Below are positions 45,091 through 60,000 of a stretch of 64,000 bases of DNA, one piece after another. The stretch is from Oreohelix idahoensis (taxonomy: Eukaryota; Mollusca; Gastropoda; Stylommatophora; Oreohelicidae): contig JAMPIV010012446.1 in the NCBI GenBank assembly GCA_024509875.1, positions 240,001 to 304,000 on the forward strand, written 5' to 3'. The number at the start of each line of letters is the position of its first letter. Within the stretch, counting starts at the first letter, position 1. The position numbers were made by a program, and so were the translations under genes. The notes beneath the pieces were generated by a model, which made no database searches, was not told where the DNA came from, and saw nothing but the letters and a program-made list of their open reading frames with translations.

Positions 45091-48000
45091 CAAATACAAA
45101 CCAACCACACCCCCCCCCCCCCAACACAAACTCCCCCCCCCAAAACTACCCAACCCACTACAACACCCCCCCCCCAAAACTAAACACATACATAACCCAA
45201 AAAAACAAACTCACTAACCCACCCAACAAAACAACAACCACAAAAAAAAAACCACACCAAAATAAACAAAAAACCAAAAAAACTAACCCCAAACCAAACA
45301 AACCCACCCACAAACCCCATTCAAAACCCCAAAACCCATCCCACCCAAAAATAAAAAAAAAAAAAAACCACAACAAATCAAAACAAAAACCCCAAAAACC
45401 CAAACAAAAACCTAACCCCCAAACCCCACAACCAAAAAAAAAAAACAATTTTACCCCCAAAACCCCAAAAAAACCAAACCAACCAAAACCTCCAAAAAAC
45501 CCAAACCAAACTACCATCACAAAAACAACCCAAAAACCCCCCAAACCAACCCCTCACCTCCCCAAAAAACCAACCCCCCCACCCCAACCCATAAACTTAC
45601 CAACCCAAAAATAAAACAAAAAAACAACCCAAAAAAAAAAAAAAAAACCATAAATACACCCTTAAAAAAAAAAACAAAAAAACCAAACACAAAAACCTAA
45701 ACCCAAAACCCCCCAACCCCAACCCCAAAAAAACTCCCAAAACACACCACCATACAAAAAAAAATCAACCATACATACCCCTAAAAAAACAACCCCAAAA
45801 ACCCCCACATTAACCAATCCAAAAATACATTCAAAAAAAAAACCCAAAAAAACTTCCAAAAAACACAACTCATTAAAACCCAAACACTACTAAAATAAAC
45901 AAAAAACTTTCCATCAACAAACCCCAAAACTTACCACTCAAAATACCCAAAAAAAAAATAAAATCCAAAAAAACCTCCCCCAAAAACAAACAAAATCCAC
46001 ACAAAAAAAAAACCCCTAAAAAAACCAACCCAAAAAAAAAAACCAAAATCAATTCCAAATCCAAAAAAAAAACCCCAAAAACACAAAAAATTTAAAAACC
46101 CCCCCCCCCCCAACCACACCCATCTAAAAAAAAAACAAATCCAAAAAAAACACCCAACATCAAAAAAATAAAAATCAAAACAAACAAAAAATAATCAAAC
46201 CTTAAAAAAAAATCACAAACCCATATCCACATACCTATCACATAAAAATAATACCATACCAAAAAAAAAAAATCCAACCATATTTAAATCAAAAATATAT
46301 CAAACATAATAAATCATCCAAAACACAAAATTTAATAAATAAATTCCAAAAATACCAAAAAATTTTTAACCAAACCCCCAAAAAAACCTTAAAATATCCC
46401 CCCTCCAAAAACAAAAAAAAAAAAAAACCAAAAAAAAAAAAAAAAAAAAAAACCCCAAAAAAAAAACCAAAAAAATAATTAAAAAAAAAAAAAAAAAAAT
46501 AAAAAACCCTAAACCTCCAAATACTAAAAAAAAAAAAAATATCCATAAAAAAAAATCCACCAAAAAAAAAAAAAAACAAAAAAAAAAAAAAACAAAAACT
46601 TAAAAAAAAACCCCCAAAAAAAAAAAAAAACCAAAAAAAACATAAATAAAAAAAAAAAAAAAAACCAAATAAAAAAAAAACCCCACCCCAAAAATCACAA
46701 AAAAAAACCCCAAAAAAAAAAATAAAAATAAAAAAACCAAATCCAACCCCCAAAAAACCAACAAAAAAAAAAAAAAAAAAATATAAAAATCTCCTAAAAA
46801 CCCCCCACAAAAAAAACCCCAAAAAACCCAAAAAACCCCAAAAAAAATCAACCCTAAAAAAAATCCCAAAACAAACCAAATTCCCAATCAAAAAAAAAAA
46901 ATCCACCAAACCAAACTAACCCCAAAAAATAAAAAAAAAAAAAAAAAACCCATAAACCAACAAATACCAATAAACCCCCAAAATAATACAAAAACACAAA
47001 ATCCCAATAACCCAAAATAACAACCCATACAAAAAAAAAACTAAAAACCATCAAACATTCAAACCAAAAAAAAACAACCAAAAAAACCTCAAAAAAAAAA
47101 AAAAAAAACAACAATCAAAAAAAAAAAAACCCCCCCAAAAAACAAAAAAACTCCCTATCCAAAAAAAATACATCCCCCAAACCCCCCAAAATCACAATCC
47201 CAACCAACAAAAAAAAAATACAAAAACAAAAAACCCTACAAAAATCAATCTACCCATAACCCAAAAAAAAAAACAATTCATTCTATTCTAAACCAAAAAA
47301 AACCAAAAAAAAAAAAAAAAATCCAAAAAAATTAAAACAAAATCCCCTAAATAAAACAAAAAAACATTAAAAAACCAAACCAAAAAACTCAAAAAAACCT
47401 AAAACAAAAACCACAAAAACCCAAAAAAAAACCTTAAAAAACCAAAACTAACCCCAAAAAAAAAAAATAAAAAAAATTAAAACCAAAAAACAAATAAACA
47501 AACAAAAACCAAAAAACCCCCAAACCCTATACCAAAATAACCCAAAAAACATAAAAAAAACAACCCAAAAAAAATTCCAAAAAAAAACCAAAAAAAACTA
47601 ATAAAACCATCAATAAAAAACCCCAAAATATACAAAAATAACAAAACCAAAAAACCCCCAAACAACACCAACCAACCCCACCCCAAACCCACAAAAAAAA
47701 AAAAAAAAAAACCAAAAAACAAAAAACAAAACCCCCCAAAATCCCTAAAAACAAAAAAAAACCCCCCCCCCACAAAAACCCCAAAATCATACCCAAAAAT
47801 CCACCCCAAAACAAAACAAAAACAACCCAAAAAAACCATTTACATAACCCCCCAAAAAAAAAAAAAATTAAAAAACAAAACCCCAAAAAACCCCAACAAA
47901 ACCCACACCCCATCCAAACAAAAAAAACTAAAACCCCCACAACAAAACAACCAACAAACCCACAAAAAATTACCCAACCCCAAACAAACAAAAAAAAAAA

Positions 48001-51000
48001 AACTTCAACCAAAAAACAACCATAACCCCCCCCCCCCCACCCACAAACAAAATACAAAAATTATCCCAAAAAATAAAAAAAAAAAAAAAACAAAAAAAGA
48101 AAAAAAAAAAAAAAAAACCAAAACAAAAAAAAAAAACCCTAAAAATCCCCATTCAAAAAAAAAAAATAAAAAAAAAAAAAACCCAATAAAAAAAAAACCA
48201 AAAAAAAAAAAAAAAAAAATCCCAACCCCCCCCAAAAAAATTAAAAACAAAAAAAACAAAAAAAACCCCAAAAACCAAATTAAAAAAAACCATTTAAAAT
48301 AACCCCAAAAAATCCCAAACCACCATAAAAAAAAAACCCAAAAAAACAACAACCCCCAAAAACACCACCAAAAAACTCCCCAAAAAAACCAAAAAAAAAA
48401 AACCCAACCCCAATAAAACCCAATATTTTCAAACAACCATTTAACAACCCCCCATAAAAAAAAACCCCCAAAAAACAAAAAAAACCCCAATACAAAAAAA
48501 AACCCAAAAAAAAAAACTAAAAAATACCCCCCAAAAAAAAACCAAAAAAAAACCCCAAAAAAAAAAAACCCCCAAAAATCAAAACCCCAAACCCCAACCA
48601 AACCCCCCCCAAAAAAAAAATCACAAAAACCAAATAAAAAAATAAAAAAACCCCTAAAAAAAAACCCAAAAAAAAACCAACACCACACCAATCAAAAAAA
48701 AAAAAAAAAAAAAAAAAACAAACCCAAAAAAACCCAAAAAAAAACCCCAAACCCCCAAACAAAACCCCCAAAAAAAAAAAAAAAAAAAACCCCCAAAAAA
48801 CCCCCCATTAAAAATAAAAAAAAAAACAAACCAAACCAAACATTAACACCAAAAAAAAAATTCAAATCCAAAAAAAACCCCACACAAAAACCAAACCCCA
48901 CATACCCCCCCCCCCCAAAAACCAAAAAAAAACCCAAATAAAAAAAACCCCCCAAAAAAAAAAAAAAAAAACCCCCCCCAACCAAAACCCAAAAAAAAAA
49001 AAACAACAAATTACAAATTAACCCACAAAAAAAACCAAAAAAAAAAAACCCAAACCCCTAAAACAAAACTAAACACCAAACAACAACCCAAAACCAATCA
49101 AAAAAAAAAAAAAAACCCCAAAAACCCCAAACCCCCCAAAACCACCCCCCCCACAAAAACCAAACCCAACCCCAAAAAAAACCCAAACCCCCCCCAACCC
49201 CCCCCCACAAAACAACCCCCCCAAAAAAAAAAAAAAAAAAAAAAAAACCCACCCCCAAAAAAAAAACCCCCCAAAAAAAAAAAAAAAAACCCAAAAAAAA
49301 CCCCCCCAACCCCCCCCCCCCACCAAAAAAAAAAAACCAAACCAAAAAAAAACCCAACCCCCCCCCCCCAACCACCCACACCAACAAAACCAACCAAACC
49401 CCTAAACAAACAAATAAAACCCTAAAAAAAACCCCCCAAAACCCCCCAAACCAAAAAAAAAACAAAATCCCAAAAAAACCCCAAAAAAAAAAAAAATAAC
49501 CTAAAAAAACCCACCACCAAAACCATTACCCCCAAAAACACAACCCCAACCCAAAAAACCCCAACCCCACACAAAACCCCCCCAACCCCAAAAACCCAAA
49601 CCCCAAACACCCAAAAAAAACCCCACACCCCACCCCAACCCACCCACAAAAAAAACCAACACCCCCCCCCAAACCCCCCCCCCCAAAAAAAAAACAAAAA
49701 AAAAAAAAAAAAAAACCCCACAAACCAAAAAAACACAAACCCCCCAACCCAACCCCCCCCCCCACCACCCCCCCCCCCACAAACAAAACCCCAAAAAATC
49801 CAATAACTTAACCCAAAAACCAAAAAAAAAACCACCCCACAAACAAACCAACCCAAAAAAAAAAAACCAAACCAAAAAAACACAAACCACCCCCCCCCCA
49901 AAAAAACCCCCCCAAAACCAAAAAAAACCACACCCCCAAAACCCCACAACCCCCCCACAAAACACCCCCCAACCCCAACCCCCAACCACCCAAACCCCTA
50001 AAAAAAAAACTAAAAAAAAAAAAAACCCCCAACAAAAACAACCCCCAAAAAAACCCAAAAAACCACAAAACAAACAAACCAAAAAAACCCAAAAAACCCC
50101 CCCCCCCCCCAAACACACAAACCAAAAACCCCCCCCCAAAAACCCAAACCCCCCCCCCCCCCAACCAAAAAAACAAAACCAAACCCACCCAAACATAACC
50201 CAAAACAAAAAACCCAAAAAAAAAAAAACCCCCAAAAAAAAAACCCCAAAAAAACCCCCCCCCCCAAAACCCCCCCCCCCCAAAAAAAAACAAAAACCAA
50301 ACACACCCCCAACAAAACCCCCAAAAAAAACCCCCAAAACCCCCCACAAAACCCAACCAACCCCCCAAAACCCCCCACCCCCCCCCCCAAAACCAAAAAA
50401 CCAAAAACCAACCCAACCCCCCACCCAACCCCAACCCCACCAACCCCCCACCCCCCCCCCCCCCCCAACAAAACACCAAACACCAACCCCCCCCCCCCCA
50501 AAAACCCACCACAAAAAAACAAAAACACCCAAAACAAAACCCCCCAAAAAAAAAAAAAAACAAAAACCCAAAAAAAAACCCAAAAAAACCCAACCAACCC
50601 AAACCCAAACCACCCCCCCCCCCAACCCCCCCCCCAAAACCCACAAACCCACATAACACCCCCCCCAAAAAAAAAAAAACCCACAAAACAACCAAAAAAA
50701 AACCACAAAAAAAAAAAAAAACCCCAAACCCAAAACCCCAAAAAAAAAAACCCACCAAAAAAAAAAAAAAAACCCCCCCCCCCCCCCCCCCCCCCCACCC
50801 AAAAACCCAAACACCCCCCAACACACCAACAACAAAACAACCAAAACCCAAAACCCAAAACAAACCAACCCAACACCAAAAAAAAAAACAAAACAACCAA
50901 CCCAAACCCCCCAACCCCCCAAAAAACCCCCCCCCCCCCAAAAAAAAACCCCAACCCCCCCAAACACCCCCCAACCCCCCACCAACCCAAAAAACCCCCC

Positions 51001-54000
51001 AAAAAAAAAAACCCAACCAACCCCCCCATCCCCCCCCCCCAAACCAAAAACCACCAACCACCCCCCCCACCCCCCCCAACCAACCCCCACCCCCAAACCA
51101 CAAAACCCCCCCAACAAAAAAAAAACCCCCCCCCCCCCCCCCCAAAACCCCCCCCCCCACAAAACAACCCACCAACCAAAACAACCCAAAAACAACCCCC
51201 CAAAACCCCCAAAAAAACCCCCAAAAAAAAAAACCCCCCCCCCCCAATCAAAAAAAACCCCCCCCCCCCCCAAAAACCCCCCAACAAAAAAAAAACCCCA
51301 AAAAAAAAACCCAAACCACACCAAAAAAAAAAAAACAAAAAAAAACACAAAACACACAAAACAAAAAAAAACCCAACCACCCAACCCCCCCCCAACCACA
51401 CCCCCCCCCCAACCCCCCAAACCCCCCCCCAAACCCACCCCAAACCCCCCCCCACCCCAACCACACAAAACACCAAAAACCCCCCAACCCAATCCCCAAA
51501 CCAAAAAAAAAACCCCCCCCCCCAAAAAACCCAAAAAAAACCCCTACCCCACCCCAAAACCCCCACCCACCCCCCCAAACCCCCCAAAAAAACCCCCAAC
51601 AACCCCCCCCAACCCCAACAAAACAACCAAAAACCCCCACCCCCAAAAAAACACCCACCCAAAAAAAACCCCCCCCCCCCCCCCAAACCCAAAAAAAAAC
51701 CAAAACAACCCCAACACCCAAAAACCCCCCCCCCCCAACCCCCCCCACACCAAAAAACCCCCCCAAAAAACACAAAAAAAAAAACAAACAAAAAAAACCC
51801 CCCCCCCCACCAAAAAAAAAAAACCCCCAAACATACCCAAAAAACCCCCCCATCCCCCCCATACCCCCAAACCCCAAAACCCCCAAAACCCCACCAAAAA
51901 CCAACCCACCAAAAACCCCAAAAACAAAAAAAACCAAACAAAAAACACATAAAAACCCCCCCACCCCCCCAAAAAAAAAACCCCAAAACCCCCCCCCCCC
52001 CCCCCAACCACAAAACCCACAAAAACCCCCCCCCCCAAATCACCCCCCCCAAAAAACAAAAAACCCCCCCCAAAAAACCCCCCAAAACAAACAACCCCAA
52101 ACCCCACAACCCCAAAAACCCAAACCCCAAAACCCAAACCCCCACCCCAAACCCCCCCCCCCAACCCCCCCCCCCCATTTACAAACAAAAAAAACAAATT
52201 AAAACCCCCCCCCCCCACCCCCCAACCCCCCAAAACCCCCCCCCAAACCCCAAAAAACAAACCCCCCCCCAAAACCCCCCCAAAAAAAAAACCCCCCAAA
52301 AAAAAAAAAAAAAAAAAACAAAAAAAAAAACACCACAAAACCAACCACCAAACCCCACCCCCCACCCACAAAAAACCAAACCCCAAAAAAAAAAAAACAC
52401 CAAAAAAAACCAAAACCCAAAAAAAACACAAACCCAAACCCACCCCCCCCAAAAAAACCCCCCAACAACCCCCCAACCCAACCAAACCAAAAACCAACCA
52501 AAAAACCCCCCCCCAAAACCCCAAAAAAACCCCCCAACCCCCCCCCCCCAAACCCCCCCAAAAACCCAAACCCCAACACCACCCCCAACCCCCCACACAA
52601 TCAACAAAACCCCAAACAAACAAAACCCACACCAAAACCCCAACCCCCCCCCCAAAACCCCCCCCCCCCCCCCCCCCCATAACCAAAACCCCCCCCCCCA
52701 AAACCCAAAAAACCCCCCAAAAACCCCCAAAAAAAACCCAAAAACCCCCCAAACAAAAACCCACCAACCCCCCAACCCAAACACCTAACAAACCAAAAAA
52801 CAAAAAAACCCCACACAACCCCCCCCAAAAAAACCCCCACCCCCCCCCCCCCATACACCCCCCCCCCCCCAACAAAAAAATACCCACCCCCAAAAAACCC
52901 CAACCCCAACAAAAACACCCCAACCCCCCCCCCAAACCCAAAAAACCCCCCCCCCCCCCCCCCCCTTTAAACCCAAAAAACCCCCCCAAACCCCCCCCCA
53001 CAAAAAAAAAAAACAAAAAAAAAACCCCCAACCCCAAAACAAACCCCCAAACCCCCCCCCACCACCAACCCCCCAACAAAAAAAAAAAAAACCCCCAACA
53101 AATCAAACCCAAAACCAAAAAAACCAAAAAAAACAAAAAACCACACCCCCCAAAAAAAACCCAAAAAAAAACCCCCCAAAAAAAAAAACCCCCCCCCAAA
53201 ACCCCCAACACCCCAAAACCCCCCCCCAAATAAACCCCCCCCCCCCCCAAACACCCCCCAAAATAAAAAAAAAAAAACCCCCCAAAAAAAAAAACCACCC
53301 CAAAAAAACCAACACCAAAACCAACAACCCCAAAACCAAAAATACACAACAAAAAAAACAAACAAAAACCCCCCCAAAACACCCCAAAACCCAACCCCAA
53401 ACCCAAAACCCCCCACCCCCCCAACCCCCCCAACCAAAAAAAAACCCCCCCCAAAACCCAAACTACAACACCCCCCAAAAACCAAACAACCTAAATAAAA
53501 CCCCAAACAAAAAACCCAAACCAAAAAAAACCTAAAACCAAAACCCACCCCCCAAACCCCCCCCCAATCAAAACCAAACCCCCCCAAAAAAAAACACCAA
53601 AAAACCCCCCCCCCCCCCCCCAAAACCCCCACACACAACCAACCAACCCCCCCAAACCCACCCAAACCCCCCCCCACAACCCCCCAAACACCCACCCCCC
53701 CCCCCCCCCCCCCAAAACAAACCCCAAAAACCCCCAAAAAAAACCCCCCAAAACCATAAAAAAAAAAAAAAAAAACCAACAAAAAAAAACCCCACCCCCC
53801 CCCCCCCCCCCCCCAAACAAAAAAAAAAAAACCACAAAAAAAACCCCAAAAAACCCCCCCCCCAAAAACCCACCATCATACCCCCCACCCCCCAACCCAA
53901 AAAACCAAACCAACCAACACAATATAAAACCCCAACCACAACAACCAACAAACCCCAACCAAAACCCCCCCCAACCCAACCCCCAAACCCCAACCCCCAA

Positions 54001-57000
54001 AAAACACAAAACACACTAACCAAACCCCCCCAAAACCCCACCCCCCCCAAACCCCCCAACCCAACCAAAAACCCCAACCAAAAACAACAAAAAAACCAAA
54101 AACAAAAAATCCCCCCCCACAAAAACAAAAAAAACCCCAACCCCCCCAACAATACACCATAAACCCAAACCACCCCCCCCCAAACCAAACCCCCAAAAAT
54201 AAAAACCAAAATACCAAAAAAAAAACCCCAACCAAAAAACTAAAAAAAAAAAATTAAAACCCTAAAAAAAAACACCCCCAAAACCCACCCCCAAAAATCC
54301 CACACCCAAAAAAAAAAACCCCCCCCCCAAAAAAAAAAAAAAAAAAAACCCCCAAAACCAAAATAAAAAAAACCCCCCCCCCCCCCATAAACACCAAAAA
54401 AAACAACAACCCAACAACCCAAAAAACAACCCCCAAATACCACCCAAAAAAACAACCCCACAAAAACCCCCCCCAACAAAACACCACCCCAAAACCACCC
54501 CCAAAACCTAAAAAAACCCCAAAACCCCCCCCCCATAAACCCAACCATACCCCAAACCCCCCCCCCAAAAAACCAAACCCCCCAAAAAAACCCCCCCCAA
54601 AAAAACCCCAAAACCCCCCAACCCCCCCCCCCACCCCCCAAACCCAACCCCCCCCAAACAAAAACCCCAAAACCAAAACAAAACAACCCCAAACCCCATA
54701 AAAATACTAAAAAACCAACAAAAACCAACAAAAAAAAACCCAAAAAAAAAACAAAAAAAAAAAAAAAAAAAACCAACCCAAAAAAACCAACCCACCCCCC
54801 CCCCCAACCCCCAAAAAACCTAAACAAAAAAAAAAAAAAAAAAACCAAAAAAACCCCCCCCAAAAATCAAACCCAAACAACCCCCAACCCCCAAAAAAAA
54901 ACCCCCCCTAAAAAAAAACCAAAACCACAAAACCCACCCCCAAAACCCCAACCCATATAAACCCACCCAAACAACCCCCCCCCCCCCTCACCCACCCCCC
55001 CAAAAAAAAAACCCACCCAAAACCCAAATCAACAAACCAAAAAAAACAAAAAACCCCCCCCATAACCCCCCCCCACAACACCCAAACAACAAAAAAAAAC
55101 CCCACCCCCCCCCCCCCCCACATACCCCCCACACCCCAACAAAAACCCCACCCCCCCCCCCAAAAAAAACCCCAAAACCACAAACCCAAAAAACACCCCC
55201 ACCCCCCCCCCCAAACCCCCCCCCCCCCATAAAAAAAAAACCCCCCCCCCCACCCCACCCCCCCCACCACCCCCCCATAAACCCCCCCAAAAAACCCCAC
55301 CCCCCCCCCAAAAAAAACCCCCCCCCCCCCCCCCAAAACCCCCACCCCCCCCCCCCCCCAAACTAACACCAAAAAAAAAAACCCCCCCCCACACACCCCA
55401 AAACCTTTCAAAACCAAACCCAACCCCCCCCAAACTAAAAACAAAACCCAAACCCCAACAAAAAACCCCCCAAAACCAAACCAAAACCCAATCCCCCCCC
55501 AACCCCCAAAAAACAAAACACAAAATTAAAAAAACCCAAAACCAAAAAAAAACCACCCCAAAAAAAAAACCCCCCCAAAAAACCCCAACCAACAAAACCC
55601 CCAAAAAAAACCAACCCCCCAAAAACCCCCCCCCCCAAAACCCCAAACCCCCCCCAAACCCCAAACCCCACAACCCACACAAACCACACACCCAAAAAAA
55701 ACAAAAAAATCAAAAAACCCCCAACCCCCAAAACAACCCAACCCCCCCAACAATACAAAAAAAACCCAACAACCCCAAACAAAAAACCAAAAAAAAACAC
55801 CCCCCAAAAAAAAACCCCCCACCCCCCCCCCCCAAAAACCCAAAAAAAACCCCCCCAACCCAAAACCCCCCCCCAAAAAAAACATACCAAACCCCCCCCC
55901 CAAAAAAACCCCCCAAACAAACACCCAAAAACTACACAACCCATCACCAATACCCACAAAAAAAAAAACACCACCAAAAAAACCCCCAACCCCCCAAAAT
56001 CCAAAAAACAACCAAACACCCCCACCCCCCCCCCAAAAAAAATACCAAAACTCACCCCCATCCAAAAAAACAAACCCCCCCCCCAAACAAACCAAAAAAC
56101 CCCCCCCCCCCAAAACCCCAAAAAAAACAACACCCAAACTTACCCACCCAAAACACAAACCCCAAAAACCCCCAAAACCCAAAAAAAAACCCCCCCCACA
56201 AAAAAAACCCCCAACACCAAATTAACCAAAAACACACAAACAATAAACAAAAAAAAAAACAAAACCCCAAATCAAAAACAACCACAAAACCCCTAAAACC
56301 CCCCCCAAAACCCCCCAAACCCCCCAAAAAAAAAAAAACCCCCCCAAATCCAACACACCCAAACCCACCAAACCCCACAACCAACCCAAAAAAAAAAAAC
56401 ACAAAAAAAAACCCCCCCCCAACCCCACAAAAAAAAAATCAAAACAAAAAAACAAATTACTAATCCACACCAAAAAAAAAAAAAAACCCCCTTACAAAAC
56501 AAACCCAAAAAAAAAAAAAAAAAAAATACCCAACCCCAAAAAAAAAACCACAACCACAAAAAAAAAAACCAAAAAAAAACCCAATAACACATACCCCAAA
56601 AAAAAAAAAAAAAAACCCCCCCCAACAAAAAAAAAAACCCCCCCCAACAAAACACCCCAAAACCCCCACCTAACCCCCCCCCCCCCAATTCCCCAACACC
56701 ATAAAACACAACAACAACCCCAACCCAAACCCCCCAAATCCAAAAAAAATAAAACCCCAAATCAACAAACCCCAAAACAAAATAAAAAAAAACCCCAAAA
56801 CAAAAACAAACCCCCAAAACAAAACACAAAAACATTTCCCCCCCCATCAAAACCCCCCCACCCAAAACAAAACCCTAAAACAAACCCCCCCCCCCCCCCC
56901 CAAAAACCACCCCAAAACCCCCCAAAACCATTCAAAATACCCCAAACAACCACCCCTAACAAACCCAACCCCCCAAAACCACAACAAAACACAAACCCAA

Positions 57001-60000
57001 AACCATTTCAACAAACAAACAAAATCATCACCCCCAAAAAAACAACACAAAAAAACCACAAACCACCCTAAAAACAAAACACCCACCCCCCCAAAAAAAA
57101 AATAAAACCCCACAAAAAAAAAAAAACTAAAAAAAAAAAAAAAACTAACCCCCTTAAAACCAACACCCCCAAACACCCCCCAAAAACCCCCCCCCAAAAA
57201 CCCCACCCCCCCATAAACCCCCCAAAAAAAAAAAAATAAAAAAAAAAAAACAAAAAAAACAAAAAAAAAACAAACCCAAAAAACAAAAAAATAAAAACCC
57301 CCAAAAAATACATTAAACCACACCCCAAAAAACACCCCCCCTAACCCCCCCACAAACAAAAACAACCCCCCCTAACACCCCCCCACATCCCCCCCCCAAA
57401 CATAACCAAAAACCCCCCCCCCCAAACATTAATCAAACAACCACCCCCCAACCCCATCCACAAACCCCAAACCCAAATCCAAAATCAAACCCCCTTACAT
57501 AAAAAACAAACAACCCAAACCAAAATCAATCACCAAAACACCCCAAACCACCACAACCCCACTAACCCCCATAACCAACCCCATTACACCACAAACCAAA
57601 AAACAAAACACCCAAAAAACCAAAAAAACAAACCCCCCCCCAATAACCCCAAACTACCAAAAAAAAACCCCCCATCAAACACCCCCCACCCCCTACCCCA
57701 AAAAAATAAAACCCCACAAATCCAACAAAACAACCCCAAAAAAAAAAAACCAAAAAAACCCCCCCCAAAACAAACCCCCCAAAAACCCCCCAAAAACACC
57801 AACCTAAAAAAACCAAAAAACCCCCCCCCCCCTACCCCCTTTCCAAAAAATCAACACAAACCAACCAAACCCCCAAAAACACCCAAAACCACCAAAAAAA
57901 ACCCAATAAAAAAACCCCACCCCCCCCCCACCAAACACATAACCCCCAACCCACCCCAAAAACCCCAAAACACCCAACCCAAAAAAAACAAACAAAAAAA
58001 ACCCCCCACACCCAAACCAACACCACCAACCACACCCAAACCCAAAACCCAAAAACCCAAAAAAACCATTAAAAATCCCCAAACCAAACCAACCACAACA
58101 CCCCCAAAAAAAACCCAAAAACCCCCCCAAACCTTACCCCAAAACCCCCAAAACCCAAAACCCAACCACCCACCAAAAAAAAAAAAACCCCAAAACCCCA
58201 CAACACCACCAAAAAAAACCCCCCAAAACCCTATCAAAAAAAAAAAAACCCAAAAAAAACCAAACCCCCCAAAACCCCCCCACCCTCAACCAATACCAAA
58301 CCAACATACCCCAAACCCAACAAAACACCCCATACCCCCAAACCACAAACCTTAAAAAAACCCACAAAACCCCAAACAAAAACAAACCCAAAAAACCAAC
58401 CAAAAAAAACAAAAAAACACCCCCAAAAAAAACCCAAAAAAAACCCCCCCCCCAAAACAAAAAAACAAAATCCCAATAAACAAACCCCCCAAAACAAAAA
58501 ACCCAACCATAACCCCCCCTAACCCAACACCACAAACCCCCCAAAAAAACAAAAAAAAAAAATACAATCCCAAACACAACCAAATACCAAAAACCCCACC
58601 ACCAAACTCAAAAAACCCAACCCCAAACACCACAAACCCAAACCCCAAACCCCACCCCCCACAACAACACAAACCCACCCCCCAAAAAAAACCACCCCAC
58701 ACCATCAACCCCCAATTCACACCCCTAAAATCAACCAAAACCCCCAAACCCCCCCCCAAAAACCACAACCCAAACCCCAACCCCCCCCCCCCTACCCCAC
58801 CCCCAAAACCCCCCCCCCACCCCCCAACCACAAAAAACAAACCCCAAAACACCCCACCAAAAAAAACACCTAAAAAAAAAAAAAAAAAAACCCCCCCCCC
58901 CAAAAAACCCAAACCCAACAAAAACCCCCCCCCAAAAAAAACCCCCCCACCCCCCCCCCCCCACACTAACAAACCCCCCCAAAAAAAAACAAAACTACCA
59001 AAAAAAAAACCCCCCAAACCAAACCAACAATAAAACCCAAACAACCCCCCCCCCCAACCCCCAACCCCCCCAAAAAACCCCAACACAAAACCCACCATCA
59101 CAAAAAAAACCCCCCCCCAACCCCCCCCCAACCCCCCAACCCCCCCCCCCCAAACAAAAAACCACCCCAAAACCCCCAAAAAAACCCAAAAAAAACAAAA
59201 CCCCCAACAAAAACCCCCCACCCCCAAAACCCCAACCAAAAAAAAAAAACCCACACCACCCCCAACAAACAACCCCCCCCCCCCCCAAACAACCCTACAC
59301 CCCCAACCAACCCCAAACCCCCCAAAAACACCCCAAAAAAACCCCCAAAAAACCCAAACACACAAACCCAACCCAACCCCCCAAAACAAAACCAAAAACC
59401 CCCCCCCCAAAACCCAACAAACACCCAACCCCCCCCCCCCCCCCCCCCCCCCCCCAACCCCAACAACAACAACACAACCAAAAAAAAACACTCAAACCAA
59501 AACACAAAAAAACCCATCCAAAACCAAAAATAATACAAACCCCAACCCAACCCAAAAACCAACCCCAACAAAAACCATACAATACAACCCCCAAACACAA
59601 AAACACAACAAAACCATCACCAAAAAAAAATAAAAATCAACCCCAACCCCCACCCCCCAAAAAACCCACCCCAACCCCCAAAAACCCCCCACCCCCCCCC
59701 CAAAACCAAAACCTAAAAAAAACCCTATACCAAAACACTTAACCCCAAAAAAACCAAACCAAACCAAACAACAATCATCCCCCAACCCCCAACATTTTCA
59801 ACAACACCCCCCAAAAAACCAAACAACACAACCCCCCACACCACCCCAAAAAAAAAAACCCCCACCAACCCCCCCCAAAACCCCCCCCCCCCCACTAACC
59901 CACCAACTACCACCAAAAACCCAACCCAAATCACCAAAAAACCCCACCCCCCAAAACACCAAAAAAACCCAAAAAACCAACCCCCACCCCCAAAAAACCC